Below, piece after piece: positions 32,015 through 41,197 of a stretch of DNA of 54,384 bases. The position numbers and the translations under genes are program-made. The notes beneath the pieces are model-generated. The model searched no databases, was not told where the DNA came from, and was given only the letters and a program-made list of their open reading frames with translations. The DNA comes from Bacteroidetes bacterium UBA4414 (GTDB taxonomy: Bacteria; Bacteroidota; Bacteroidia; Chitinophagales; Chitinophagaceae). Within the stretch, counting starts at the first letter, position 1, and each line of letters opens with the position of its first letter. Location of the stretch: contig DGQM01000022.1 of the NCBI GenBank assembly GCA_002389765.1, positions 26,028-80,411 on the forward strand. The letters are read 5' to 3'.

Positions 32015-35000
32015 TTATTCAAATTTCAGTTCCAGACCCAGACCACGCAGCTCATTCACCAATACGTTGAATGATTCCGGTATACCAGGTTTAGGTACGT
32101 TGTCACCTTTCACGATGGCTTCGTAAGTCTTCGCACGACCCATGATGTCATCCGATTTCAGTGTCAACAGCTCTTGCAGAATGTTGGCAGCACCGTATGC
32201 TTCAAGTGCCCATACCTCCATCTCACCAAAACGCTGACCACCAAACTGTGCCTTACCACCCAATGGCTGTTGTGTGATGAGACTGTACGGCCCTATAGAA
32301 CGAGCGTGCATCTTATCATCAACCATGTGGTGCAGTTTAATCATGTAGATGATACCAACGGTAGCCTTCTGGTGGAAGCGCTCACCTGTTTCACCATCAT
32401 ACAGATATGTGTGGCCAAAGTTTGGCAAACCTGCTTCGTGAATCAGTTCATCGATTTCGCTTACAGCGGCACCGTCAAAGATTGGCGTTGCAAACTTCAC
32501 ACCCAGTTTTTCACCTGCCCAGCCAAGGATAGTTTCGTAAATCTGTCCAAGATTCATACGAGAAGGTACACCAAGCGGGTTCAGTACGATGTCTACAGGC
32601 GTACCATCTTCCAGGAACGGCATGTCTTCATCACGAACTATTTTAGCAACGATACCTTTGTTACCGTGGCGACCGGCCATCTTATCACCCACTTTCAGCT
32701 TACGCTTGCTAGCCAGGTATACTTTAGCCAGTTTCAGAACGCCTGCAGGCAGTTCATCACCAATACTCAGGTTGAACTTCTCGCGTTTGTAACGACCCAG
32801 TTCTTCGTTGAATTTGATATTGTAGTTGTGCAACAACAGGTTAATCAGATCATCCGTTGCTTTATCACCGGTCCAGTTCAGTGGGTTCACATTCTGGAAG
32901 TCGATAGAGCCCAATGTTTTAGAATTGAACTTGCCGCCTTTGCTCAGAATCAGTTCGCCGAAGTTGTTGGTGATACCTGCAGAAGACTTGTCTTTCAACA
33001 ATGTCATCAGCTTGTCCATCAACAGGTTCTTCAGGTCTTCGAGGTTCTTCTCGTGAACTTTTTCTATTTTCTCCAGTTGTGCTTTTTCACGAACTTTTGA
33101 GTTCTTGTCTTTCTTCGCACGTTGGAACAGTTGTTTATCGATAACGATACCTTCTGTACCACTTGGTGCTTTCAGAGAAGCATCTTTAGCATCACCTGCC
33201 TTATCACCGAAGATAGCGCGCAACAGTTTTTCTTCCGGCGTAGGGTCAGTTTCACCTTTAGGGGTGATTTTACCTATCAGGATATCGCCCTCACCTACGT
33301 GAGCACCGATGCGGATGATACCGTTTTCATCCAGGTCTTTAGTAGCTTCTTCAGATACGTTTGGTATATCCGGTGTCAGCTCTTCTTCACCCAGTTTAGT
33401 ATCACGTACTTCCAGTTCATACTCATCAATGTGGATAGATGTGAACAGATCTTCGCGTACTACTTTTTCATTGATAACGATGGCATCCTCGAAGTTGTAA
33501 CCCTTCCAAGGCATGAACGCAACTTTCAGGTTGCGACCCAGTGCCAGTTCACCATCTTTAGTAGCGTAGCCTTCTGTCAGGAAGTCGCCTTCTTTCACCT
33601 TCTGCCCTACTTTTACGCTTGGCCTCAGTGTGATGCTGGTGCTTTGGTTGGTTTTCTTATACTTAGTAAGTGTATATACTTTCAGATCATCCTCGAATGA
33701 TACCAGACGAGCGTTTTCGCTGCGGTCGTAACGTACGTGGATTTGGTTTGCATCTACGTATTCTACAACACCTGTACCCTCTGCATGTATTTGTATACGT
33801 GCATCGCGTGCAGCTTTAGCTTCCAGACCGGTACCTACGATAGGCACTTGCGGACGAATCAGCGGAACAGCCTGACGTTGCATGTTCGATCCCATCAACG
33901 CACGGTTGGCATCATCATGCTCAAGGAACGGAATCAGTGACGCACTCAAACCAACAATCTGGTTAGGTGCCACGTCCATGTATTCTACTTCTTCGCGATC
34001 CAGGATCGGGAAGTCACCTGTTTGGCGAGATTTGATTTTATCTTCTACGAAGTTGCCTTTATCATCCAACGGAATGTTTGCCTGGGCAATTTTCGCTTCA
34101 TCTTCTTCTTCCGCACTCAGGTAGTGATGATGTTTCAGATCAACCTTACCTTCTTTTACCTTGCGGTACGGAGTTTCGATAAAGCCCATGTCATTAATCT
34201 TAGCGTGTACGCAAAGCGTAGAGATAAGACCGATGTTCGGACCTTCAGGCGTTTCGATAGTACACAGACGGCCATAGTGGCTGTAGTGAACGTCACGAAC
34301 CTCGAAGCCTGCACGCTCACGGCTAAGACCACCGGGACCGAGGGCAGATATACGACGCTTGTGCGTAATTTCTGACAGCGGGTTGGTTTGGTCAAGGAAC
34401 TGAGACAGCTGCGATGTACCGAAGAATGAGTTGATAACTGAAGACAGTGTACGTGCGTTAATCAGGTCGATTGGCGTGAATACCTCGTTATCACGAACGT
34501 TCATACGTTCGCGGATAGTACGAGCCATACGTGCCAGACCAACACCAAACTGTGCAAACAACTGCTCGCCTACTGTACGTACACGACGGTTGCTCAAGTG
34601 GTCAATATCATCTATCTCTGCTTTACCGTTCGTCAGGCGAACCAGATATTTAATGATAGAGATGATATCTTCTTTGCTCAATACTTTGGTATCAAGGTTG
34701 ATATCAAGACCCAGTTTACGGTTGATTTTATAACGGCCTACTTCACCCAAATCATAACGCTTATCACTGAAGAACAATTTCTCAATTATACCACGTGCTG
34801 TTTCGTCATCCGGCGCATCAGAACCACGCAATTGGCGGTAGATGTGCTGAACGGCTTCCAGTTCAGAGTTTGAAGTATCTTTATTTAATGTATTGTAGAT
34901 GATAGAGAAATCGCCGCTCACCTCTTCTTTCTGCAGGAATACGGTAGGGATACCCATTTCCTGAATCATAGCAGCGTTATCTTCATCCAGTATGTTATCA

Positions 35001-35827
35001 CGATCCAGTACAACTTCGTTACGCTCAATCGTTACAACCTCACCTGTATCTTCATCTACGAAGTCTTCTGTCCATGTACGCAACACACGTGCAGCCAGGC
35101 GACGGCCTATGTGTGCTTCCAGTGTTTTCTTATCAGTCTTCACTTCGTCTGCCATACCAAACAGTTCAAGGATATCCTTATCTGTTTCGAAGCCTATAGC
35201 ACGAAGCAATGTTGTTACAGGGAATTTTTTCTTACGATCGATGTAAGCATACATTACATTGTTAATGTCTGTAGCAAACTCCATCCACGCACCTTTGAAA
35301 GGTATTACGCGTGCACTGTAGATTTTAGTACCATTCGGGTGAACGCTCTGGCCGAAGAATACGCCCGGAGAACGGTGCAGCTGAGATACAACTACACGCT
35401 CAGCACCGTTGATAACGAAAGTACCGCGAGGAGTCATGTATGGGATATTACCCAAAAACACGTCCTGAACGATAGTTTCAAAGTCAACGTGTTCTTCATC
35501 ATTACAGCTCAGTTTCAGCTTCGCTTTCAACGGTACTGAATACGTGAGGCCGCGCTCCATACACTCTTCTATAGTGTAGCGTGGCGGGTCGATGAAGTAA
35601 TCCAAAAACTCGAGAACGAAAATGTTGCGTGTATCCGTGATAGGAAAGTTTTCCTGAAACACACGGAACAAGCCCTCATTATCACGCTTATCAGGCGTGG
35701 TTTCGAGCTGGAAGAAATCCTGGAACGATTGCAGCTGAATGCCCAGCAGATCAGGTGTTTCAGCAACATCATGAATCTTCGCGAAGTTAACGCGGCCGGA
35801 TGCAGTTCGTTTTTGTGGTATAGCCAT
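32015..35827 (-). CDS. rpoB: DNA-directed RNA polymerase subunit beta
   Basis: 1270 residues. Typical RpoB segments are seen in order: SFQDFFQLE at the N-terminus, the rifampicin-region FFGTSQLSQFLDQTNPLSEITHKRR (shown as GTSQLSQFLDQTNPL and THKRRISALGPGGL), IETPEGPNIGL, EDAIVINE, the active-site Lys region VGDKMAGRHGNKG and GGKAQFGGQRFGEMEVWALEAYGA, abbreviated GGQRFGEMEVWALE. The residues of the rifampicin pocket look like the sensitive form (Asp-Gln, His, Ser positions present). The gene starts the operon after a leader of about 130 nt. No rplL or rplJ lies upstream. Confidence 0.99.
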   Translation of the reverse strand: MAIPQKRTASGRVNFAKIHDVAETPDLLGIQLQSFQDFFQLETTPDKRDNEGLFRVFQENFPITDTRNIFVLEFLDYFIDPPRYTIEECMERGLTYSVPLKAKLKLSCNDEEHVDFETIVQDVFLGNIPYMTPRGTFVINGAERVVVSQLHRSPGVFFGQSVHPNGTKIYSARVIPFKGAWMEFATDINNVMYAYIDRKKKFPVTTLLRAIGFETDKDILELFGMADEVKTDKKTLEAHIGRRLAARVLRTWTEDFVDEDTGEVVTIERNEVVLDRDNILDEDNAAMIQEMGIPTVFLQKEEVSGDFSIIYNTLNKDTSNSELEAVQHIYRQLRGSDAPDDETARGIIEKLFFSDKRYDLGEVGRYKINRKLGLDINLDTKVLSKEDIISIIKYLVRLTNGKAEIDDIDHLSNRRVRTVGEQLFAQFGVGLARMARTIRERMNVRDNEVFTPIDLINARTLSSVINSFFGTSQLSQFLDQTNPLSEITHKRRISALGPGGLSRERAGFEVRDVHYSHYGRLCTIETPEGPNIGLISTLCVHAKINDMGFIETPYRKVKEGKVDLKHHHYLSAEEEDEAKIAQANIPLDDKGNFVEDKIKSRQTGDFPILDREEVEYMDVAPNQIVGLSASLIPFLEHDDANRALMGSNMQRQAVPLIRPQVPIVGTGLEAKAARDARIQIHAEGTGVVEYVDANQIHVRYDRSENARLVSFEDDLKVYTLTKYKKTNQSTSITLRPSVKVGQKVKEGDFLTEGYATKDGELALGRNLKVAFMPWKGYNFEDAIVINEKVVREDLFTSIHIDEYELEVRDTKLGEEELTPDIPNVSEEATKDLDENGIIRIGAHVGEGDILIGKITPKGETDPTPEEKLLRAIFGDKAGDAKDASLKAPSGTEGIVIDKQLFQRAKKDKNSKVREKAQLEKIEKVHEKNLEDLKNLLMDKLMTLLKDKSSAGITNNFGELILSKGGKFNSKTLGSIDFQNVNPLNWTGDKATDDLINLLLHNYNIKFNEELGRYKREKFNLSIGDELPAGVLKLAKVYLASKRKLKVGDKMAGRHGNKGIVAKIVRDEDMPFLEDGTPVDIVLNPLGVPSRMNLGQIYETILGWAGEKLGVKFATPIFDGAAVSEIDELIHEAGLPNFGHTYLYDGETGERFHQKATVGIIYMIKLHHMVDDKMHARSIGPYSLITQQPLGGKAQFGGQRFGEMEVWALEAYGAANILQELLTLKSDDIMGRAKTYEAIVKGDNVPKPGIPESFNVLVNELRGLGLELKFE

Positions 35828-36365
35828 AGTATGTTAAAAACTCCTTTTTTACAAAACAAAAATCCCCATACCGTATAGCGTTAGCTAACAGTACAGGTTC
35901 AAACTGTAACAATAAAATTGATCAATAAATAAGTGCACGTGCTTATCCCAACCAAAAATTGGGATTGCAAATATAGGAAAGAATATTCTTAATGAGCAAA
36001 AAATATTCCAAAAATGTGAAAACGAGCCAAATTTTCAAAAAATGTGGAGAAAAACAGCAAATTGACACATATAAAAAACGCTACAGTATCCGGCAGGTAT
36101 TACCATTGGTAGAACCAAAACTACCGCTCGTATAATGATACTATGAAATTTTCGAACCACAATATATTATTGCACCTAATAACCCGAAAGTGAATACATA
36201 TATCCGTGCCAGCACGTAGTAAAATTACCAGCTACACGGTATAATATGTCCTGAAAGCGTTGAATATCTTTGTGTTGCAGATAGGGCAGAAAAAATATTT
36301 GTCATCTATATGTAAAATTTAAACTAAACATTAAATTTGTAATACTTAAAATCAAACACTTAATT
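35828..36365. other. Intergenic region with rpoB leader and promoter
   Basis: 538 bp without a gene, AT-rich. The rpoB side holds a leader with small stems (CCCAA / TTGGG at 35948-35964, palindrome AAGTGCACGTGCTT at 35931-35944) and the promoter at 35968-36000. The middle (36060-36240) shows nothing recognisable, including no tRNA or ribosomal-protein gene. TATCTTTG at 36265-36272 is a possible -7 box for the small lipoprotein gene. Confidence 0.6.
35968..36000 (-). promoter_or_regulatory. Promoter of rpoB-rpoC
   Basis: Minus-strand TTTG (36000-35997), 21-bp spacer, and TATATTTG (35975-35968), a full match to the Bacteroidota consensus. Transcription would begin near 35963, giving a leader of about 135 nt before the rpoB ATG. 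Confidence 0.75.
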
Positions 36366-36587
36366 ATGAAAAAAATCGCCCCAATCGCAGCACTGGCTTT
36401 GTTAGCAGTATCTTTCACATCTTGCAAAAAAGACTACACTTGCGAATGTAAAAGCACTTACAATGGTGTTACTACTACAACTTCTGGTTCATCTACTGGT
36501 AAAATGAAAAAATCAGATGCTGAAGCTGCTTGTAACAAAGGTGACTACACGCTGAATGGCATTACTGTAGATTGCAACATTAAGTAA
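36366..36587 (+). CDS. Small Cys-containing lipoprotein
   Basis: 73 residues. A lipoprotein signal (KKIAPIAALALLAVSFTSC) ends at Cys20. The mature part is about 54 residues with four further Cys (YTCECKS, EAACNKG, VDCNIK), enough for two disulfides. Small lipoproteins of this style are common in Bacteroidota, without known function. The gene has its own terminator hairpin and is probably monocistronic. Confidence 0.8.
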   Translation: MKKIAPIAALALLAVSFTSCKKDYTCECKSTYNGVTTTTSGSSTGKMKKSDAEAACNKGDYTLNGITVDCNIK

Positions 36588-36609
36588 TCTTTCATTAAAC
36601 AAACATTGG

Positions 36610-36637
36610 AAAAGGGGGGTGCTTTGCATCCCCTTTT
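36610..36637 (+). terminator. Terminator after the small lipoprotein gene
   Basis: Stem AAAAGGGG / CCCCTTTT with loop GGTGCTTTGCAT, 22 bp after the stop. The T run is short (TTTTGCTATTT). Confidence 0.7.
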
Positions 36638-36669
36638 GCTATTTAAATACTTAAATAATTTATTTCTAT

Positions 36670-36701
36670 TTTGAATAATTGCATGTACATACATATATTT
36701 G
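36670..36701 (+). promoter_or_regulatory. Promoter of the MarR-YceI operon
   Basis: TTTG (36670-36673), 20-bp spacer and TATATTTG (36694-36701) match the Bacteroidota consensus perfectly. Only four bases separate the -7 box from the ATG at 36706, so transcription would begin at or next to the start codon (leaderless message). Confidence 0.65.
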
Positions 36702-36705
36702 CAAC

Positions 36706-37161
36706 ATGAAACTTGAAGATGTATTAAAAACAAACAAGTTTAACGACGAAGTACATAAGGCGACGCTGAATATATTATACACATCCTACTGGATGAGGGA
36801 TAATATGAGTGGTGTAATGAAAGACATCGGCATCACTTCAGAGCAGTTCAACATTCTGCGCATACTGAAGGGCAAGCACCCTGAGGCCATGTGTGTGAAA
36901 GATATAGGTAGCCGGATGATTGAAAAAAGCTCAAACGTGCCACGCATACTGGATAGGCTGGTAGCTAAAGAGTTGGTTATGCGTAGCACATCAAAAGAAG
37001 ATAAGCGTGAAACCATTATCTCGCTGACAGATACAGGCATAAAAACATTGCAAGCGGCAAACGAAGCACTTGCTACCATCAACAAACAAACAATTGGCAT
37101 CAATAATGATGAAGCTGTAATACTGAATCAATTGCTTGAAAAACTTAGAAAAACAGATTAA
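36706..37161 (+). CDS. MarR-family regulator
   Basis: 151 residues from ATG at 36706 (MKLEDVLKTNKFNDEVHKA). An in-frame ATG at 36679 would put nine residues inside the promoter and is rejected. The winged helix is clear: TSEQFNILRILKGKHPEAMCVKDIG (seen as EQFNILRILKG), MIEKSSNVPRILDRLVAKELV, then wing STSKEDKRETIISLTDTG. These dimers repress nearby genes and often respond to small aromatic ligands. The YceI gene follows after 22 bp, a common pairing in this phylum, so YceI is the likely target together with the regulator itself. Confidence 0.93.
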   Translation: MKLEDVLKTNKFNDEVHKATLNILYTSYWMRDNMSGVMKDIGITSEQFNILRILKGKHPEAMCVKDIGSRMIEKSSNVPRILDRLVAKELVMRSTSKEDKRETIISLTDTGIKTLQAANEALATINKQTIGINNDEAVILNQLLEKLRKTD

Positions 37162-37183
37162 ATAACTATAAAAAAATACAATT

Positions 37184-37714
37184 ATGGCAACAAATTGGGC
37201 ATTAGACGCTTCGCACTCAGAGATACAATTCAAAGTGCGCCACATGATGATTTCAAACGTTACAGGTGAATTCCAGAAATTCGATGCAAGTGTAACTACT
37301 GAAGGTGACGATTTTGCAAGTGCTCAAATCAACTTCACAGCAGATGTTGATTCTATCACAACTAAAAACGAACAACGCGACGGCCACTTGAAGTCAGAAG
37401 ATTTCTTTGATGCAGCAAACCACCCGCAAATCAAATTTGAAAGCACTGAGTTGAAGAAAGTAGATGATGAGAACTACAAACTGCATGGCAACCTTACCAT
37501 CCGCGCTACTACCCTGCCTATCGTACTGGATGTAGAATATGGTGGAACTATCAAAGACCCTTGGGGCAACATCCGCGCAGGTTTTGTGGTAGAGGGCAAG
37601 ATAAACCGTAAAGAATATGGCTTGCACTGGAGCGCGGTTACAGAAGCCGGCGGACTAGTTGTAAGTGATGATGTAAAACTGCACGCAGCGGTGGAGTTTG
37701 TGAAAGCATCTTAA
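37184..37714 (+). CDS. YceI-family lipid-binding protein
   Basis: 176 residues covering one YceI lipocalin-like barrel. Typical landmarks are WALDASHSEIQFKVRHMMIS, VTGEFQKFDA, the region EQRDGHLKSEDFFDAANHPQIKF, cited as RDGHLKSEDFFD and HPQIKFES, and NIRAGFVVEGKINRKEYG. YceI proteins hold isoprenoid or other lipophilic molecules. No signal peptide is present, so this member is probably cytoplasmic. It is co-transcribed with the MarR gene and followed by a hairpin terminator. Confidence 0.95.
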   Translation: MATNWALDASHSEIQFKVRHMMISNVTGEFQKFDASVTTEGDDFASAQINFTADVDSITTKNEQRDGHLKSEDFFDAANHPQIKFESTELKKVDDENYKLHGNLTIRATTLPIVLDVEYGGTIKDPWGNIRAGFVVEGKINRKEYGLHWSAVTEAGGLVVSDDVKLHAAVEFVKAS

Positions 37715-37734
37715 TTATATCAGGGGCGATAAAT

Positions 37735-37766
37735 GCAAAGGGTGTCACAATTGTGGCGCCCTTTGT
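37735..37766 (+). terminator. Terminator after yceI
   Basis: Stem GCAAAGGG / CCCTTTGTTGC with an inner CACAATTGTG palindrome, about 20 bp after the YceI stop. Confidence 0.6.
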
Positions 37767-37821
37767 TGCGTTATGGAATATAATAATTGTAACTTTTCTT
37801 AAACAACTACGATATACTATT

Positions 37822-38643
37822 ATGAAACTGCAGGGGAAGACAGTATTTATTACAGGTGCAAGCCGAGGAATTGGCAAAGCCATTGCCTTGCGACTTGCTA
37901 AGGAAGGGGCAAATATTGCTGTACTGGGCAAGTCTGTAGAGGAAAACCCTAAACTGGGTGGAACCATAAATAGTGCTGCTTCCGAAATAGAAGCAACTGG
38001 CGGTAAAGCAATAGCTATACCTTGCGATATCCGCGACGAAGAACAAATAATAAATGCTATAAATAAAACTATAGAAGCTTTTGGAGGTATAGACATCCTC
38101 ATCAACAATGCATCTGCCATATCACTTACTAATACAGAAAACACGGAGAGCAAGCGCTTCGATTTGATGCACGATATTAATGTCCGTGGCACTTTTCTGG
38201 TTACAAAACACTGCATACCACACCTGAAGAAAGGTAACAACCCACACATCATAACCCTGTCTCCCCCACTCAATATGAATCCGATGTGGTTTAAAGACAA
38301 TGTTGCCTACACTATTGCCAAATACAATATGAGCATGATGGCCGTTGGCTGGGGTGCTGAATTGAAAAAGTATAAAATAGCATCCAATGCGCTATGGCCT
38401 GCTACTACGATTGCTACTGCCGCAGTGCAAAACCTGCTGGGCGGCGATGTGTTGATGGCCATGAGCCGCAAACCGGAGATTGTTGCAGATGCTGCATACT
38501 ATATCATCAACCAACCAAGTGAAAGCTACACAGGGCAAACACTGATAGACGAAGAAGTGTTGCATGCCGCAGGCATCACCAACTTCGATGATTATGCCAT
38601 GACGCCAGGTGGCAAATTGCAAAAAGACTTATTTCTCGACTAA
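37822..38643 (+). CDS. Short-chain dehydrogenase/reductase (HSDL2-like)
   Basis: 273 residues from ATG at 37822 (MKLQGKTVFITGASRGIGKA); an upstream frame from 37753 would overlap the YceI terminator. The Rossmann NAD(P) site is TGASRGIG (11-18), followed by the SDR motifs ILINNASA, the catalytic Ser in ITLSPPLN and YTIAKYN (YxxxK). The LSPPLNMNP stretch and WPATTIATAAV resemble hydroxysteroid dehydrogenase-like protein 2, minus its SCP2 domain. The substrate is unknown. The ABC transporter gene begins 20 bp downstream, so an operon with it and surE is likely. Confidence 0.9.
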   Translation: MKLQGKTVFITGASRGIGKAIALRLAKEGANIAVLGKSVEENPKLGGTINSAASEIEATGGKAIAIPCDIRDEEQIINAINKTIEAFGGIDILINNASAISLTNTENTESKRFDLMHDINVRGTFLVTKHCIPHLKKGNNPHIITLSPPLNMNPMWFKDNVAYTIAKYNMSMMAVGWGAELKKYKIASNALWPATTIATAAVQNLLGGDVLMAMSRKPEIVADAAYYIINQPSESYTGQTLIDEEVLHAAGITNFDDYAMTPGGKLQKDLFLD

Positions 38644-38663
38644 ACTGATAAAAACTATACAAA

Positions 38664-39554
38664 TTGGAACCCATCCTCTCAATCAACAACATCTCAAAGT
38701 CCTACGGGCCGATACAGGCACTGAAAAATGTATCGTTCGATGTTCCTCCCGGTTCGGTATTCGGTATACTGGGGCCTAATGGCAGTGGTAAAACCACCAT
38801 GCTCGGCATTCTGCTTGATGTATTGAAGGCAGACGGCGGCAGCTACAAATGGATGAACTATGACAATGCCGATGAGGCACGCCGCAAAATAGGCTCACTG
38901 CTGGAAACGCCCAACTTCTATCACTACCTGTCTGCTATGGACAATCTGAAAATTGCAGCTGCCATCAAGCAGCTACCATCTGACGACAGGCTGGATGTAT
39001 TGGAGAAGGTAAACCTGACGCAACGCAAAGACAGCAAGTTTCAGACCTATTCACTGGGTATGAAACAACGCCTTGCCATTGCATCTGCACTGATGGGCAA
39101 ACCGCAAATATTGGTATTTGATGAACCGACAAACGGTTTGGACCCTGTAGGTATTGCTGAAATCAGGGAACTGATACGCCAACTGAATGCACAGGGGCAT
39201 ACCATCATCATGGCCAGCCACCTGCTCGATGAGGTAGAAAAAGTCTGCACACACGTTGCCATCCTGAAAAAAGGAGATCTGCTGTTGAGCGGCCCTGTAG
39301 ACGAAGTGCTGCGTAGTGAAGACCAGATAGAGATAGGCAGTAATGATGTACAACAATTGTTGGCAGTTATCAAAGCAATGCCGGGTATTACAGATGCAAA
39401 ACTTAGCATTAATACCATCACCTTATCTGCCGAAGGCAATATTACTACGGCAGACATCAACAGATATTGTACCGAAAAAGGCATTACCCTATCGCACCTG
39501 CTGCTGAAGAAGAAAAGCCTCGAAACCAAATTCATGGAACTGACAAACAACTAA
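38664..39554 (+). CDS. ABC transporter ATP-binding protein
   Basis: 296 residues starting at TTG 38664; the first in-frame ATG lies after the Walker A motif, so TTG must be used. Walker A GPNGSGKTT (37-45), signature YSLGMKQRLAIASAL, Walker B ILVFDEPTNGLDP and the switch MASHLLDEVEK are all intact. The C-terminal 80 residues form the extra domain seen in ABC-2 type exporters of the NatA/GldA style. It pairs with the permease beginning 4 bp after its stop. The substrate is unknown. Confidence 0.94.
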   Translation: MEPILSINNISKSYGPIQALKNVSFDVPPGSVFGILGPNGSGKTTMLGILLDVLKADGGSYKWMNYDNADEARRKIGSLLETPNFYHYLSAMDNLKIAAAIKQLPSDDRLDVLEKVNLTQRKDSKFQTYSLGMKQRLAIASALMGKPQILVFDEPTNGLDPVGIAEIRELIRQLNAQGHTIIMASHLLDEVEKVCTHVAILKKGDLLLSGPVDEVLRSEDQIEIGSNDVQQLLAVIKAMPGITDAKLSINTITLSAEGNITTADINRYCTEKGITLSHLLLKKKSLETKFMELTNN

Positions 39555-39558
39555 AACT

Positions 39559-40347
39559 ATGCAATCATTACTCTCTATAGAATGGCTTAAAGTAAAAAGC
39601 TATCGTACTTTCTGGATACTGACAATATCATTCGCATTCCTGCTGACTATCTGGAACTATGGCATCAGTGATGGGTTTCTGAAAATGGGTGCGGGTGATG
39701 TTAACATCCTCAATCAGGCATATTCATTCAGTAAAGTATGGGGCAACGTTGGCTTCTGGGCTAGCTTCTTCGTTGTGTTTATATCTACACTCATCATAAT
39801 ACTTACTACAAACGAATACCAGTATCGTACTAATAGACAAAACGTAATAGATGGCTGGAGCCGCCTGCAGTTTTACCATGCTAAATGGTTTGTTGTATTG
39901 GCACTAACATTTGGCACTATGCTGTTCGTCTTCTTATTGGGTCTTATACTGGGCGGTGCTAACGGTGGCTTCAGTGCTTTTCCGGGCGATATAGAAAAAC
40001 TGTTCTATACATTCGTACTCACGCTCAACTACTATAGCCTGGGTTTGTTTACAGCTATACTCTTTAAGCGCAGCGGCATCAGCATTGGCATATTCTTTAT
40101 GTACAACCTGATTATTGAAACCCTGCTAAAAAGCCTCATCAACTGGAAGCTCGATTTCAAAGCGGGTAACTACCTACCGCTACAATGTAGCGATGAATTA
40201 CTACCCTTCCCGCTGATGGATATGGCTAAGACAATGCTGAACATAAAGGACACTCCGTCTATGACGGCCTATGTCATTGTTTCATTTGTATGGATAACAC
40301 TATATTATATTATTGGTCGCAGGATTTTGATGAAAAGCGATTGGTAA
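39559..40347 (+). CDS. ABC-2 type transporter permease
   Basis: 262 residues with about six membrane segments (near 17-35, 60-82, 112-135, 150-175, 178-200, 235-255). The start LLSIEWLKVKSYRTFWIL is typical of ABC-2 permeases of the GldF/NatB kind. It follows the ATPase by 4 bp and precedes surE by 9 bp. The complex probably exports or remodels something at the inner membrane; the substrate cannot be told. Confidence 0.88.
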   Translation: MQSLLSIEWLKVKSYRTFWILTISFAFLLTIWNYGISDGFLKMGAGDVNILNQAYSFSKVWGNVGFWASFFVVFISTLIIILTTNEYQYRTNRQNVIDGWSRLQFYHAKWFVVLALTFGTMLFVFLLGLILGGANGGFSAFPGDIEKLFYTFVLTLNYYSLGLFTAILFKRSGISIGIFFMYNLIIETLLKSLINWKLDFKAGNYLPLQCSDELLPFPLMDMAKTMLNIKDTPSMTAYVIVSFVWITLYYIIGRRILMKSDW

Positions 40348-40356
40348 ATTTGTTGC

Positions 40357-41133
40357 ATGACGAATGACAACAGACCACTGATACTGATAACAAACGACGA
40401 CGGTATAACTGCCCCGGGTATTCGCAGCCTTGTAGAAGCTGTGAAAGACCTGGGGCAGGTTGTTGTTGTAGCACCCGACAAGCCACAATCGGGCATGGGG
40501 CATGCAATAACAATTGGCGAACCGCTAAGGTTGCACCGTTCAGACCTGTATGGCGATATAGAAGCATGGGAATGTAGCGGCACACCGGCAGACTGTGTAA
40601 AACTGGCACGAGATAAGATACTGCACCGAAAGGCAGACTTGTGCTTAAGCGGCATTAATCACGGAGCCAATCACTCTATCAATATTATATACAGCGGTAC
40701 CATGAGTGCTGCCATGGAAGCAGCTATAGAGGGTATTCCATCTGTAGGGTTTTCATTGCTCGATTTCCGCTACGAAGCCGATTTCTCTTTGGCCAAAGAA
40801 GTAGCGCACACTGTAGCACAACGCATGCTCGCAAAGCAAATGCCTATACATACGCTGCTGAATGTAAACATCCCCAAAATACCCAAAGAACTTTTCAGAG
40901 GTATTAAAGTATGCAGGCAGGCATATGCTAAATGGAATGAGGAGTTCGACCATCGTACCGACCCGCGCGGCAAGGACTACTACTGGATGACGGGCAAATT
41001 CCTGAATATGGATGAAGGAAAAGACACTGACGTTCAGGCATTGGAAGAAGGCTATGCTTCTGTAGTACCTGTAAAAATTGACTTTACCGACTATACAATG
41101 AAAGAGATACTTGAAAAAGAATGGGATAATTAA
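40357..41133 (+). CDS. surE: 5'/3'-nucleotidase SurE
   Basis: 258 residues, the usual SurE length. It opens with the metal site ILITNDDGITAPGI (Asp-Asp), then VVVVAPDKPQSGMGHAIT with the active-site Ser, LCLSGINHGANHSINIIYSGT with the Asn ligand, and AAMEAAIEGIPSVGFS. SurE removes phosphate from nucleoside monophosphates and acts in stress survival and nucleotide salvage. The first codon is ATG at 40357. It is the last gene of the SDR-ABC-surE run. Confidence 0.97.
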   Translation: MTNDNRPLILITNDDGITAPGIRSLVEAVKDLGQVVVVAPDKPQSGMGHAITIGEPLRLHRSDLYGDIEAWECSGTPADCVKLARDKILHRKADLCLSGINHGANHSINIIYSGTMSAAMEAAIEGIPSVGFSLLDFRYEADFSLAKEVAHTVAQRMLAKQMPIHTLLNVNIPKIPKELFRGIKVCRQAYAKWNEEFDHRTDPRGKDYYWMTGKFLNMDEGKDTDVQALEEGYASVVPVKIDFTDYTMKEILEKEWDN

Positions 41134-41197
41134 TTCCCATTAGCCAAACCATAATATTTATTAGTCCGTCTATAACCTTCAGACGAATACCGCTTCT

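Noticed and set aside
32174..33100. 308-codon plus-strand frame opposite rpoB
   Set aside because: It lies wholly within the well-conserved rpoB gene and has no recognisable protein features.
36206..36236. GTGCCAGCA-like stretch resembling a 16S rRNA signature upstream of the small lipoprotein gene
   Set aside because: Only about ten bases match, and the following sequence does not continue as rRNA.
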